Below, one piece after another: positions 1-7,019 of a DNA stretch of 19,962 nucleotides. Source of the DNA: Streptococcaceae bacterium AM104-57 (lineage in GTDB: Bacteria > Bacillota > Bacilli > Lactobacillales > Streptococcaceae); the NCBI GenBank assembly GCA_027659245.1, contig JAQDPW010000030.1:1-19962 (forward strand), written 5' to 3'. Each line of letters opens with the position of its first letter. Positions within the stretch are counted from its first letter, which is position 1. A program made the position numbers and the translations under genes. The notes under the pieces were generated by a model. The model was not told where the DNA came from. It searched no databases and worked only from the letters and a program-made list of their open reading frames with translations.

Positions 1-1
1 T

Positions 2-59
2 TTTCAAAAAGAGAAAAAGAGCTCCAAAAAGCTGTTATATCAGCATTTAGGGGCTCTTT
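2..59 (-). terminator. Probable terminator of comCDE
   Basis: Downstream of comE on the minus strand there is a long hairpin. Its outer arms are 50-59 and 16-25 (ten pairs with one mismatch), and an inner GCTG/CAGC stem sits at 31-34 and 41-44. A T-rich stretch follows (complement of 1-15). The position directly after the comE stop supports a terminator for the competence operon. The loop is longer than in a standard intrinsic terminator, and the element could also serve a convergent gene outside the window. Confidence 0.6.
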
Positions 60-113
60 GATTTCGAAAAACTGTCAAAGATGGGATTATATCAATTTAT
101 CAAAAATTGTCAA

Positions 114-866
114 TTACTTTTTTTGGTTTTTAGCCATTAGTTCTCTCAATTTTTTAGTTTTTAGGCGAGAGATAGGACAACGATGATCTTCATAAAATAC
201 AACTTCCATTTTTTTACGATCAATTTCTCTCACATTACCGATATTGACTAAAAATGACTTGTGAGCTAGATAAAAACGTTGGGTTTCCTTATCCTTTTCT
301 TGAATATCTGTCATTGTTCCATAAAATTCTTTTGCAAAATTCTTACCTACAATTCGTAATTTATGAGAAGTTCCAGTTGTCTCAATGTAGAGAATATCAT
401 GATAAGGAATACAAAGATCATTTCCTTTATAACTATAATCAAAATAATCAACGACTGATTGGTTTTCAAGTAAAGTAGTTTTAGTGTAAAGCACACAGTC
501 AGCAACTCGACTTTTAAATGTTGAATCACTTGTTTCTTTATCAATGAAATCTAATGCTGAAACTTTGTATTTATAAGTCAAGGTAGCAAATTCAGATCGA
601 CTTGTAATGAAAACAATAATGGCATAAGGATTGCGGTGACGAATAAATTGAGCAACCTCAAATCCCTTTCTCTCAATCCCATTGATATCAATATCTAGAA
701 AATAAAGCTGATTGACTTCATCATGCTCTACATATTCCATAAATTCTCTTACTTTTCCTGTTGTTTTATAGGAGATAGGAATATTTGTTTCCTTAGAAAT
801 TTTATTCAGAGTTGTTTCCAACCTTACTTGGTGTTCTATAATATCTTCTAAAATTAATACTTTCAT
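114..866 (-). CDS. comE: Competence response regulator ComE (AlgR/LytTR family)
   Basis: This is the response regulator of the competence quorum-sensing circuit. It is phosphorylated by ComD and activates early competence genes, including its own operon. The 250-residue protein has an N-terminal receiver domain (about 1-125) with the acidic pocket at E7/D8, the predicted phospho-acceptor D58 in YFLDIDINGIERKG, and a switch-region lysine in ALDFIDK. A LytTR DNA-binding domain covers roughly 140-245 (IPYHDILYIETTGTSHKL, then FYLAHKSFLVNIGNV). The length equals pneumococcal ComE. The start overlaps the comD stop by four bases, which implies translational coupling. No truncation or unusual residue is seen. 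Confidence 0.96.
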   Translation of the reverse strand: MKVLILEDIIEHQVRLETTLNKISKETNIPISYKTTGKVREFMEYVEHDEVNQLYFLDIDINGIERKGFEVAQFIRHRNPYAIIVFITSRSEFATLTYKYKVSALDFIDKETSDSTFKSRVADCVLYTKTTLLENQSVVDYFDYSYKGNDLCIPYHDILYIETTGTSHKLRIVGKNFAKEFYGTMTDIQEKDKETQRFYLAHKSFLVNIGNVREIDRKKMEVVFYEDHRCPISRLKTKKLRELMAKNQKK

Positions 867-2182
867 ATCAGTTCCCTCTTAAATCTAATCACTTGTTTAA
901 ATACATCATTATCAATTTCTGTTTCTAAAATAACATTGTCATATTTTCCTAAAATTTCTTTAACATTATTGAGTCCAAGTCCTCTATGTCTTCCTTTGGT
1001 TGAAAATCCTAATTCAAATAGATCTTCGGATTTTACCTTTCTTTTTTTACAAGAGTTTTGGATAACAACTAGGGTTTCAAGATCCAATTTGATGATAGCT
1101 ACCTCTAGTTGTTTTTGATAGCTTTCAACTGCCCCTTCAACAGCATTATTGAGCAGAACGCTCATCACACGCACCAAGTCTAATAATTCCATGGACAAAG
1201 GAGTAATTATATCTTTTACCTCTAGTGTGTACTCTACATCATTAGTTTTCGCATTGACAATAGATTGAGCAATCAAACTACGAAGTGCTGAATCCTCAAT
1301 ATTGTTCAAATCGAAATAGGTATACTTGTCTGAACGTAATTTTTGATTCGCCTTTACAAGAACTTCACTGTAAACTCTGTCAATTTCTTGTAAATCTTTA
1401 CTTTCGATCGCCATTCTTAAGCTGACAAGCATGCCTGTATAATCATGGCGAAAACCACGAATTTCATTATATAAGGCAACAATCTCATCCGTGTAAGTTT
1501 GTAAGTGTTTTTGCTCAAACTTCTTTTGTTCCAATTCGATTTCTTTTTCTATCTGAACTTTGTGAGAATTCATGGAAAAGAAGGTCAAAAGTAGGCCAAC
1601 AAAAACAATGGATGACAAAATACTTCCAAAACCATTTAAGTGACGAATCGTACTCACAATATCTGAAGTGAAAGAGACAACGTGTAGAAAAATAAATGCA
1701 AAGAGCACTTTCTTCAGAAAAGGATATAGATAGTCTTTATCAAAATATTTAAATTCGAGATGGAAATAAGATACAACAACTTTAATAACCAAATAAGTTA
1801 AGATCAGGATAAATAGAGAAAAATAATTGTTATACTTTAATGCAAACTCATCTCCTGTAATAGATGATAAGGTTACTGATAAAAAGTTATTAGTACTATT
1901 ATATAAAAGAGAAAATAATAGACTGATAAAAATTCCCTTAGATTTCTCATACTTCTTAAATCCAACAAAGTAACCAAATAGGAGGAAAGGAAATAAAAAT
2001 TTAGACAAACTAAAACTATCTAATTTCAAGAAATAGAGAATTATTTCCAATACTAATGGTATTAGAAATATATAAAGACTAAAAAAATATTGGTCTTTTC
2101 TAGTTGCTTTACAAACCCATTCATGAATTTTACTAATAATAAAAACATAAACAATAGCAATTACTAATCCGAATAAATTCAT
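863..2182 (-). CDS. comD: Competence pheromone receptor histidine kinase ComD
   Basis: This is the membrane histidine kinase that senses the competence-stimulating peptide and phosphorylates ComE. It has 439 residues, about the length of pneumococcal ComD. The N-terminal half holds about seven hydrophobic segments (roughly 4-20, 33-53, 58-77, 84-105, 118-138, 157-175, 186-204) and should be the peptide-binding sensor. A charged linker at 208-230 leads to the histidine motif FRHDYTG, with predicted phospho-acceptor H246. The ATPase domain contains the asparagine box (VLLNNAVEGA) and a glycine box (HRGLGLNNVKEIL). This pattern is the HPK10 type, typical of peptide-pheromone receptors. A ribosome site AAAGGTGGGA precedes the ATG, 22 bases after the comC stop. 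The sensor half should be matched to the unusual peptide encoded by comC. Confidence 0.95.
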   Translation of the reverse strand: MNLFGLVIAIVYVFIISKIHEWVCKATRKDQYFFSLYIFLIPLVLEIILYFLKLDSFSLSKFLFPFLLFGYFVGFKKYEKSKGIFISLLFSLLYNSTNNFLSVTLSSITGDEFALKYNNYFSLFILILTYLVIKVVVSYFHLEFKYFDKDYLYPFLKKVLFAFIFLHVVSFTSDIVSTIRHLNGFGSILSSIVFVGLLLTFFSMNSHKVQIEKEIELEQKKFEQKHLQTYTDEIVALYNEIRGFRHDYTGMLVSLRMAIESKDLQEIDRVYSEVLVKANQKLRSDKYTYFDLNNIEDSALRSLIAQSIVNAKTNDVEYTLEVKDIITPLSMELLDLVRVMSVLLNNAVEGAVESYQKQLEVAIIKLDLETLVVIQNSCKKRKVKSEDLFELGFSTKGRHRGLGLNNVKEILGKYDNVILETEIDNDVFKQVIRFKRELI

Positions 2183-2204
2183 TATTTCCCACCTTTATTT
2201 TTAC

Positions 2205-2339
2205 TTACTTTCTTTTTGGAAAAAGAAAATTATTTATTGTATATGGAGGTCTCCATTCCCCACCTCTGACTTCCTGCAGTTCTTTTTCGTTCAATTGTTG
2301 GAAATCTTTCATTTGAGCAAAATCTGTATTCTTTTTCAT
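2205..2339 (-). CDS. comC: Competence-stimulating peptide precursor ComC
   Basis: This short gene encodes a 44-residue precursor of the secreted competence pheromone. The leader (MKKNTDFAQMKDFQQLNEKE, then LQEVRGG) ends in the double-glycine at residues 26-27 that ComAB-type peptidase transporters cleave. The predicted mature peptide is the 17-mer EWRPPYTINNFLFPKRK, with an acidic first residue, arginine at position 3 and a basic C-terminus, all typical of streptococcal CSPs. It differs clearly from pneumococcal CSP-1 and CSP-2 as I remember them and is nearest to an S. oralis type (DWR...TI.N..FPRRK). The ribosome site TAGGAG lies about 8 bases before the ATG. The gene begins the comCDE operon, with comD 22 bases downstream. 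Confidence 0.95.
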   Translation of the reverse strand: MKKNTDFAQMKDFQQLNEKELQEVRGGEWRPPYTINNFLFPKRK

Positions 2340-2386
2340 AATATAAACTCCTATAATGTTTTTCTTGTAAATTAACTTACAAAAAT

Positions 2387-2392
2387 ATTATA
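2387..2392 (-). promoter_or_regulatory. comCDE promoter -10 box
   Basis: A perfect TATAAT on the minus strand lies about 48 bases upstream of the comC ATG. No good -35 hexamer is present at the standard distance, which fits a promoter that depends on the activator ComE bound upstream. Confidence 0.7.
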
Positions 2393-2423
2393 TAAAATCT
2401 ACGATTCCTATGAAGAATTATCT

Positions 2424-2453
2424 CTCAAATGCTCAAATTTTCTTCTGAAATGT
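2424..2453 (-). promoter_or_regulatory. ComE-binding direct repeat (ComE box) of comCDE
   Basis: On the minus strand ACATTTCAG (2453-2445) and GCATTTGAG (2432-2424) are separated by exactly 12 bases. This fits the ComE direct-repeat consensus as I know it (aCAnTTcaG-N12-aCAgTTgaG), with one deviation at the first base of the second half. It sits 31 bases upstream of the -10 box, as expected for autoinduction by phosphorylated ComE. Confidence 0.85.
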
Positions 2454-2463
2454 CAAATTTTTA

Positions 2464-2492
2464 CAAAAAAAGCTGGGATTTTTCCCCAGCTT
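2464..2492 (-). terminator. Terminator of tRNA-Arg, upstream of comCDE
   Basis: A hairpin with arms AAGCTGGG and CCCAGCTT (minus strand, 2492-2470) and a short A-rich loop is followed by a run of at least seven T residues. It ends tRNA-Arg transcription just 10 bases before the ComE box. In pneumococcus, lesions in the corresponding terminator are reported to raise competence by read-through into comCDE, so its strength matters for basal comCDE expression. Confidence 0.9.
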
Positions 2493-2504
2493 ACGATTTA
2501 ACAC

Positions 2505-2578
2505 TGATCCCAGCAGGATTCGAACCTGCGACCGTTCGCTTAGAAGGCGAATGCTCTATCCAGCTGAGCTATGAGACC
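2505..2578 (-). tRNA. tRNA-Arg (anticodon TCT)
   Basis: A 74-base cloverleaf can be folded on the minus strand. The acceptor strand GGTCTCA pairs with TGGGATC (two G-U pairs) and the discriminator is A. The D-arm is GCTC...GAGC and the anticodon stem TTCGC/GCGAA encloses the loop CTTCTAA, giving anticodon TCT. The T-arm is GCAGG-TTCGAAT-CCTGC. The 3' CCA is not encoded (GTG follows). The gene decodes AGA codons. Its position between rlmH and comC is the same as in pneumococcus. Confidence 0.95.
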
Positions 2579-2588
2579 TTACCTATCT

Positions 2589-2617
2589 ATCTTATCAAAA
2601 AAAGTTAGCTTAGTCAA
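2589..2617 (-). promoter_or_regulatory. Promoter of tRNA-Arg
   Basis: On the minus strand TTGACT (2617-2612) and TAAGAT (2594-2589) are separated by 17 bases. The predicted transcript would begin about 4 bases before the tRNA 5' end. The -35 box starts immediately after the rlmH stop codon, so the tRNA need not depend on rlmH transcription. Confidence 0.75.
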
Positions 2618-2621
2618 TCAT

Positions 2622-3101
2622 CTATTTGTGATAGGGTGATCCTTGTTGAATCGAAAATGCTCTATAGATTTGTTCTACTAAGACTAGTCTCATCAGTTGA
2701 TGAGGAAGCGTTAATCTCCCAAAACTAACAGAGAGATTGGCTCTCTTTTTCACCTCTGGAGAGAGTCCTAAACTCCCACCAATGATAAAAGTGATTGTAG
2801 AAAATCCATTAATGGAGGCTCTTTCAAGCTGCTTGCTGAATTCTTCAGAAGAAAAAGTTGTTCCTTCAATAGCTAAAACAACTACAAAATCACGATCTCC
2901 TACTTTAGAAAGAATGCGGCTCCCTTCCAACTCCAAAATCTTTTGATTTTCAGATTCGCTGGCCCGATCTGGTGTTTTTTCATCAGCCAACTCAATCATT
3001 TCTAAATTAGCAAAGCGTGAAATCCTTTTGGAATATTCAGCTATGCCATCTTTGAGATATTTTTCTTTCAGTTTTCCAACTGTTACCACTTTAATTTTCA
3101 T
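2622..3101 (-). CDS. rlmH: 23S rRNA pseudouridine-1915 N3-methyltransferase RlmH
   Basis: RlmH is a SPOUT-class methyltransferase that uses S-adenosylmethionine to methylate pseudouridine 1915 in helix 69 of 23S rRNA on assembled ribosomes. The protein has 159 residues, the normal family length. It shows the start [15 protein letters not shown], the glycine-rich cofactor knot segment ([13 protein letters not shown], about 105-117), the [20 protein letters not shown] segment and the conserved end GSPYHK. The gene is divergent from htrA across a region carrying DnaA boxes. No strong ribosome site precedes the ATG (only AGAAG close by), and the best -10 box lies only seven bases upstream, so translation may be leaderless. 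In staphylococci the 3' end of this gene is the SCC attachment site; no such element is inserted here. Confidence 0.96.
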   Translation of the reverse strand: MKIKVVTVGKLKEKYLKDGIAEYSKRISRFANLEMIELADEKTPDRASESENQKILELEGSRILSKVGDRDFVVVLAIEGTTFSSEEFSKQLERASINGFSTITFIIGGSLGLSPEVKKRANLSVSFGRLTLPHQLMRLVLVEQIYRAFSIQQGSPYHK

Positions 3102-3107
3102 TCTTCT

Positions 3108-3116
3108 ATTCTAACA
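3108..3116 (-). promoter_or_regulatory. Extended -10 promoter of rlmH
   Basis: On the minus strand TGTTAGAAT (3116-3108) is an extended -10 element (TG-n-TAGAAT). Its last base is only six bases from the rlmH ATG, so the predicted transcription start falls at or next to the start codon. No clear -35 box is seen. Confidence 0.5.
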
Positions 3117-3138
3117 TATTCACACTCAATTTCACATC

Positions 3139-3201
3139 TTATTCACAGATAAGATTTTGAAAAACTTCAATAAATTCACAGGTTTTTGAAAGTTATCCAC
3201 A
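3139..3201. other. DnaA boxes between rlmH and htrA (outlying oriC cluster)
   Basis: TTATCCACA at 3193-3201 is a perfect DnaA box and TTATTCACA at 3139-3147 has one mismatch. Weaker matches (AAATTCACA at 3172-3180 and inverted TTTTTCACA near 3206-3214) lie between and next to them. The cluster lies about 2.2 kb upstream of dnaA and overlaps the divergent rlmH and htrA promoter region, so it could act in origin function or in DnaA-linked control of these genes. Confidence 0.75.
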
Positions 3202-3222
3202 AGTTGTGAAAAACTTTCTTTC

Positions 3223-3255
3223 TTTAAGCTTGGATTAAGCTAGCTATTTTATACT
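3223..3255 (+). promoter_or_regulatory. CiaR-type site and promoter of htrA
   Basis: TTTAAG (3223-3228), five bases, then ATTAAG (3234-3239) matches the CiaR direct repeat TTTAAG-N5-(T/A)TTAAG known from pneumococcus. A -10 box TATACT lies 10 bases further on (3250-3255). This geometry is that of CiaR-activated promoters, and htrA is a well-known CiaRH target in pneumococcus. The regulation is inferred from the site. Confidence 0.85.
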
Positions 3256-3285
3256 TTCATTGATTAAAAAAACATGGAGGCTTCT

Positions 3286-4470
3286 ATGAAAAACTTACAA
3301 ACTAGTTCCAAAAAATGGGGACAACTTTTATTAGTCATTCTCATTAGCTTTTTTAGTGGTGTTTTAGGTAGTTTTACGACATTGCAACTAAGTCAAAAAC
3401 AAAACACTAGTCCAACAAATACCACCACTGTCAGCAAAACAGCTGTAAAAAATGAAAACTCAACTACACAGGCAGTCAATAAAGTTAAAGATGCTGTGGT
3501 ATCTGTCATTACTTACTCTGCAAACTCCCAAAACAGTTTATTTGGATCTGCAGAAACTGATACAGATACAAATACTGAGCAAGTATCGAGTGAAGGTTCT
3601 GGAGTTATTTATAAAAAAGAAGGTAACTTTGCTTACCTCGTAACCAATACTCACGTTATCAGTGGAGCTAAAAAAGTAGATATTCGTTTAGCTGACGGAA
3701 CCAAAGTTCCAGGTGAAATTGTTGGTTCTGATACTTATTCTGACATTGCAGTTGTAAAAATTGCTGCAGATAAGGTGACTACCGTAGCTGAATTTGGAGA
3801 TTCTGATCAACTAACAGTTGGAGAGACCGCCATTGCAATCGGAAGCCCTCTAGGTTCTGAGTACGCCAATACCGTTACACAGGGTATCGTGTCAAGTTTG
3901 AATAGAAATGTTTCTTTAAAATCTGAAGATGGACAAGCTATCTCTACAAAGGCTATCCAAACAGATACAGCCATCAACCCTGGAAACTCTGGCGGTCCCC
4001 TTATCAATATTCAGGGACAAGTAATCGGAATTACATCTAGTAAAATAGCCACAAACGGTGGAACTTCTGTGGAAGGACTTGGATTTGCGATTCCTTCAAA
4101 CGATGCCATCAATATCATCAATCAATTAGAAAAGAATGGAAAAGTCACTCGACCAGCCTTGGGCATTCAAATGGTCAACCTTTCAAATCTTAGTAGCAGT
4201 GATTTACAAAGATTGAATGTACCATCAAGTGTCACTGCAGGAGTAGTTGTTCGTTCTGTTATAACTAGTATGCCTGCCAATGGACATCTACAACAATATG
4301 ACGTCATTACAAAAGTAGATGATAAAGCTATTTCTTCAACTACTGAATTACAAAGTGCTCTATATAGTCATTCTATCGGAGATAGCATGACCATTACATA
4401 CTACCGTAATGGTAAGGAAGAAACAACTACCATTAAATTAGATAAGAGTACTAGTGATTTGGAACAATAG
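3286..4470 (+). CDS. htrA: Surface serine protease HtrA (DegP family)
   Basis: HtrA is a membrane-anchored trypsin-like protease and chaperone that degrades misfolded exported proteins; in pneumococcus it also limits competence by digesting CSP. With the start at 3286 it has 394 residues. The in-frame ATG at 3274 is unlikely, because the ribosome site GGAGG (3276-3280) lies inside that extension, five bases from the 3286 start. An N-terminal membrane anchor covers about 12-32, followed by a Thr/Asn-rich linker. The catalytic triad is predicted as H123 (VTNTHVIS), D153 (YSDIAVVK) and S235 (NPGNSGGPL). One PDZ domain covers about 285-385. The gene is followed by parB after 56 bases and is preceded by a CiaR-type site. 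Confidence 0.96.
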   Translation: MKNLQTSSKKWGQLLLVILISFFSGVLGSFTTLQLSQKQNTSPTNTTTVSKTAVKNENSTTQAVNKVKDAVVSVITYSANSQNSLFGSAETDTDTNTEQVSSEGSGVIYKKEGNFAYLVTNTHVISGAKKVDIRLADGTKVPGEIVGSDTYSDIAVVKIAADKVTTVAEFGDSDQLTVGETAIAIGSPLGSEYANTVTQGIVSSLNRNVSLKSEDGQAISTKAIQTDTAINPGNSGGPLINIQGQVIGITSSKIATNGGTSVEGLGFAIPSNDAINIINQLEKNGKVTRPALGIQMVNLSNLSSSDLQRLNVPSSVTAGVVVRSVITSMPANGHLQQYDVITKVDDKAISSTTELQSALYSHSIGDSMTITYYRNGKEETTTIKLDKSTSDLEQ

Positions 4471-4507
4471 TTTACAGATATGTAAAGTTGCTTTACAGAA
4501 TATCTAA
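4471..4507. repeat. Palindromic TTTACA/TGTAAA cluster between htrA and parB
   Basis: TTTACA-GATA-TGTAAA (4471-4486) is a perfect inverted repeat. It overlaps a second one, GTAAAG-TTG-CTTTAC (4482-4496), giving TTTACAG twice with a 21-base offset, close to two helical turns. The block can also fold as one hairpin (AGATAT...ATATCT outer arms with a bulge). No T-run follows, so it is not a normal terminator. It may be an operator, an attenuator or an mRNA-processing hairpin in an htrA-parB transcript. The function is unknown. Confidence 0.5.
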
Positions 4508-4526
4508 GTTATGATAATGTAGAATT

Positions 4527-5285
4527 ATGGAAGAATTTAAAATTGTTCAAATAAAGGATATTCAAAAAAATCCCTATCAACCTCGTAAAGAATTTTCAGA
4601 AGAAAAAATACAAGAGCTGGCCCATTCTATTAAGGAAAACGGCTTGATTCAGCCTATTATCGTTAGAAAATCTCCAGTACTTGGATATGAAATTCTAGCT
4701 GGAGAAAGACGATATCGCGCTTCAATAGCTGCAGGACTTTCAGAAGTTCCAGTCATTGTTAAGCAACTTTCTGATCAAGATATGATGCTTCATTCCATCA
4801 TTGAAAATCTCCAACGCGAAAATTTAAATCCTATCGAAGAAGCTAAAGCATACCAGTCCTTAATTGATAAAGGTTTTACCCACACAGAAATTGCTGAAAA
4901 AATGGGGAAATCTCGACCTTATATTACAAACCTAGTTCGATTGTTAGGGCTACCTAAACACATCCTGACAGAAGTTGAAAGTGGGAAGCTTTCCCAGGCT
5001 CATGCTAGACTCCTCATTCAATTATCAAGCGACAGACAAGATACACTCTTGCATCGCATTCAAACAGAAAATCTTTCAGTTAGACAAGTTGAACAAATAC
5101 TACAAAAAAATAAGAAGAGCAGCAAAAAAGAAAAAAATCACTTTGTCAAAGAGGAAGAGCAAAAATTGAAAAAAATACTCGGATTAGATGTTCAGATTAG
5201 CCTTCAGAAAAAAGATAGCGGTAAAATCTCAATTTCCTTCCATAACCAAGAAGAATACCAACAATTTATTAACAGCCTGAAATAA
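4527..5285 (+). CDS. parB: Chromosome partitioning protein ParB (Spo0J)
   Basis: ParB is a CTP-dependent DNA clamp that loads at parS sites around the origin, spreads, and recruits SMC condensin for chromosome segregation. The 252-residue protein has the N-terminal domain with NPYQPRK (about 15-21) and ENGLIQPIIVR, then the CTP-binding motif GERRYRA (about 59-65). A helix-turn-helix for parS recognition follows (THTEIAEKMGKSRPYITNLVRLL, about 118-140), then a lysine-rich linker and a short dimerization C-terminus. No parA gene is present, which is usual for streptococci. The ribosome site before the ATG is poor (GTAGAATT), so it may depend on the htrA transcript. The parB terminator stem overlaps its stop codon. 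Confidence 0.95.
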   Translation: MEEFKIVQIKDIQKNPYQPRKEFSEEKIQELAHSIKENGLIQPIIVRKSPVLGYEILAGERRYRASIAAGLSEVPVIVKQLSDQDMMLHSIIENLQRENLNPIEEAKAYQSLIDKGFTHTEIAEKMGKSRPYITNLVRLLGLPKHILTEVESGKLSQAHARLLIQLSSDRQDTLLHRIQTENLSVRQVEQILQKNKKSSKKEKNHFVKEEEQKLKKILGLDVQISLQKKDSGKISISFHNQEEYQQFINSLK

Positions 5286-5303
5286 GGCTGTTATTTTATT
5301 ATT
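5271..5303 (+). terminator. Terminator of htrA-parB
   Basis: A perfect 8-base stem AACAGCCT/AGGCTGTT (5271-5278 and 5285-5292) with a six-base loop is followed by the T-rich ATTTTATTATTC. The stem begins inside the last parB codons and the stop codon lies at the loop edge. Confidence 0.85.
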
Positions 5304-5317
5304 CTTAACGAACATAG

Positions 5318-5434
5318 TTATCCACTGCATTTTAGTTTTTAAAAGCCTTCTATTTCAGATTTCTCCTTAGTTATCCACATCTTGTGGATAAAAGTTAAAA
5401 ACATTGTTAATTGTTTTCCACAAGTTGTGGAAAA
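5318..5434. other. oriC: DnaA boxes upstream of dnaA
   Basis: Five 9-mer DnaA boxes lie here. Two are perfect: TTATCCACA at 5371-5379 (+) and at 5383-5391 (-), arranged head to head. Three have one mismatch: TTATCCACT at 5318-5326 (+), TTTTCCACA at 5414-5422 (+) and TTTTCCACA at 5426-5434 (-). The last inverted pair overlaps the -35 region of the dnaA promoter, which implies autorepression of dnaA by DnaA. This is the upstream half of a bipartite origin of the Bacillus type. Confidence 0.92.
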
Positions 5435-5456
5435 ATAATCTTATCTATGGTAAAAT
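5428..5456 (+). promoter_or_regulatory. Promoter of dnaA
   Basis: TGG-TAAAAT (5448-5456) is an extended -10 element. A weak -35 (TGGAAA, 5428-5433) lies 17 bases upstream and overlaps the DnaA box at 5426-5434. The transcript leader would be about 45 bases long. Confidence 0.6.
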
Positions 5457-5506
5457 GATTCTATCAATAAACCTTTTAAATTCTATAGTAAAGGAGGAGA
5501 AAATCA

Positions 5507-6862
5507 TTGAAGGAAAAACAATTTTGGAATCGTCTTTTAGAACTTGCACATGATAAACTAACTCAGTCAGTTTATGATTTCTATATTTTAGACGCGAAAC
5601 TTGTTAAAGTTGAAGATGCCACTGCAACGATTTTCTTACCCCGAGATGAAATGCAGATATTCTGGGAAAGAAATATCAATGGGATGCTTTTAGCGGCAGG
5701 TTTTGAAATCTATGATACTGAAATAAAGGCGCATTATATCTTTACGAAAGTTGAAGAAGCTGCTTCTCAAGTGGCTATAGAACCTGATTCTATTAGCGAT
5801 TATCAGACAAGTCCGTCCACCATTCCATATTCTGAAACTGGACTCAAGGAAAAGTATACTTTCGATAATTTTGTTCAAGGAAATGGTAATGTTTGGGCTA
5901 AGTCCGCAGCTTTAGCAGTTTCTGAAGATCCTGGACTAACTTATAATCCTCTATTTATCTATGGAGGGCCTGGTCTTGGAAAAACTCACCTGCTAAATGC
6001 CCTTGGTAATGAAATTCTAAAAAAGAGCCCGAATGCGCGTGTTAAATACATACCTGCTGAAAGCTTCATTAATGAATTCCTAGAGCATTTAAGACTCAAT
6101 GATATGGAAAAATTCAAAAAAACTTATCGTAGTTTAGATCTCCTACTCATTGATGATATTCAATCTCTTAGTGGAAAGAAAGTTCAGACTCAGGAAGAGT
6201 TTTTCAATACATTTAATGCCCTTCACAATAATAATAAGCAGATTGTTTTAACGAGTGACCGTAGACCTGAACATTTAGAGAATCTACCTGAACGTCTGGT
6301 CACGCGCTTCTCGTGGGGATTAACAACAGATATCACACCACCTGATTTTGAAACACGTATTGCGATTTTACAAAGTAAGACTGAACATCTCAATTATCAT
6401 TTTCAGAATGATACACTCGAATATTTGGCTGGACAATTTGACTCGAATGTTAGAGAGCTAGAGGGTGCACTCAACGATATCAGCTTGATGGCCAAAGTCA
6501 AAAAGATTAACAACATCACAGTTGACATCGCTGCTGAGGCTATTCGTGCTCGCAAACAAGACGTTAGCAAAATGATTGTTATTCCAATTGATAAAATACA
6601 AACAGAAGTTGGAAACTTCTATGGTGTTAGTGTCAAGGAAATGAAAGGAACTAGACGTGTTCAAAATATCGTTTTAGCCCGTCAAGTTGCCATGTACCTA
6701 GCCAGAGAAATGACAGATAATAGCCTTCCTAAAATTGGAAAAGAGTTTGGTGGCAAAGACCACACAACAGTCATTCATGCCCATGGAAAAATCAAATCCA
6801 TGCTTGAAACAGATGATAATTTACGTTTAGAAATCGAAGCAATCAAAAAGAAAATTAAATAA
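5507..6862 (+). CDS. dnaA: Chromosomal replication initiator DnaA
   Basis: DnaA binds the 9-mer boxes of oriC, forms an ATP-dependent filament, opens the duplex and recruits the helicase loader. The 451-residue protein has domain I (1 to about 80, [18 protein letters not shown]) and a short linker. AAA+ domain III has Walker A GGPGLGKT at 153-160 and Walker B LLLIDD around 212-217, with the sensor/arginine region [13 protein letters not shown]. Domain IV carries the DNA-binding signature DHTTVIHA at 418-425. The start is TTG at 5507, placed 8 bases after the strong ribosome site AAGGAGGAG; pneumococcal dnaA also begins with TTG as I recall. It is flanked on both sides by DnaA box clusters, the usual Gram-positive origin layout. 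Confidence 0.98.
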   Translation: MKEKQFWNRLLELAHDKLTQSVYDFYILDAKLVKVEDATATIFLPRDEMQIFWERNINGMLLAAGFEIYDTEIKAHYIFTKVEEAASQVAIEPDSISDYQTSPSTIPYSETGLKEKYTFDNFVQGNGNVWAKSAALAVSEDPGLTYNPLFIYGGPGLGKTHLLNALGNEILKKSPNARVKYIPAESFINEFLEHLRLNDMEKFKKTYRSLDLLLIDDIQSLSGKKVQTQEEFFNTFNALHNNNKQIVLTSDRRPEHLENLPERLVTRFSWGLTTDITPPDFETRIAILQSKTEHLNYHFQNDTLEYLAGQFDSNVRELEGALNDISLMAKVKKINNITVDIAAEAIRARKQDVSKMIVIPIDKIQTEVGNFYGVSVKEMKGTRRVQNIVLARQVAMYLAREMTDNSLPKIGKEFGGKDHTTVIHAHGKIKSMLETDDNLRLEIEAIKKKIK

Positions 6863-6864
6863 CT

Positions 6865-6966
6865 TGTGGATAACTTTAGATAAAATTCTTTATTTATCCA
6901 CACTTTTTAAACAAGGCTCTTTCCTTGAGTTTTCTTGATTAGCATCTGTTTTCCACATATTTCACA
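6865..6966. other. oriC: DnaA boxes between dnaA and dnaN
   Basis: Perfect DnaA boxes occur at 6865-6873 (-, beginning three bases after the dnaA stop) and 6894-6902 (+). TTTTCCACA at 6949-6957 (one mismatch) is directly abutted by the weaker TATTTCACA at 6958-6966, in the same orientation. Such a tandem pair next to the unwinding element is typical of a Gram-positive origin. A weak stem CAAGG/CCTTG near 6913-6927, followed by AGTTTTC, may end dnaA transcription, but it is poor. Confidence 0.9.
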
Positions 6967-6999
6967 CGCTCTATTATTACTATTATCCTTCTAATAATA
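6967..6999 (+). other. Predicted DNA unwinding element with DnaA-trio repeats
   Basis: Directly after the tandem boxes comes a short GC patch (CGCT), then the triplets CTA-TTA-TTA-CTA-TTA at 6971-6985 and the AT-rich CTAATAATAAAAA. Read on the other strand the triplets are 3'-GAT/AAT-5' repeats, the DnaA-trio motif described for Bacillus subtilis. The order box, box, GC patch, trios, AT-rich run matches that model and marks the probable site of strand opening. Confidence 0.7.
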
Positions 7000-7019
7000 A
7001 AAAGAATAAAGGAGAATCC

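Noticed and set aside
2622..2660. SCC-type attachment site at the 3' end of rlmH
   Set aside because: There is no recombinase, direct repeat or inserted element nearby. The tRNA-Arg promoter follows the stop directly, as in other mitis-group genomes.
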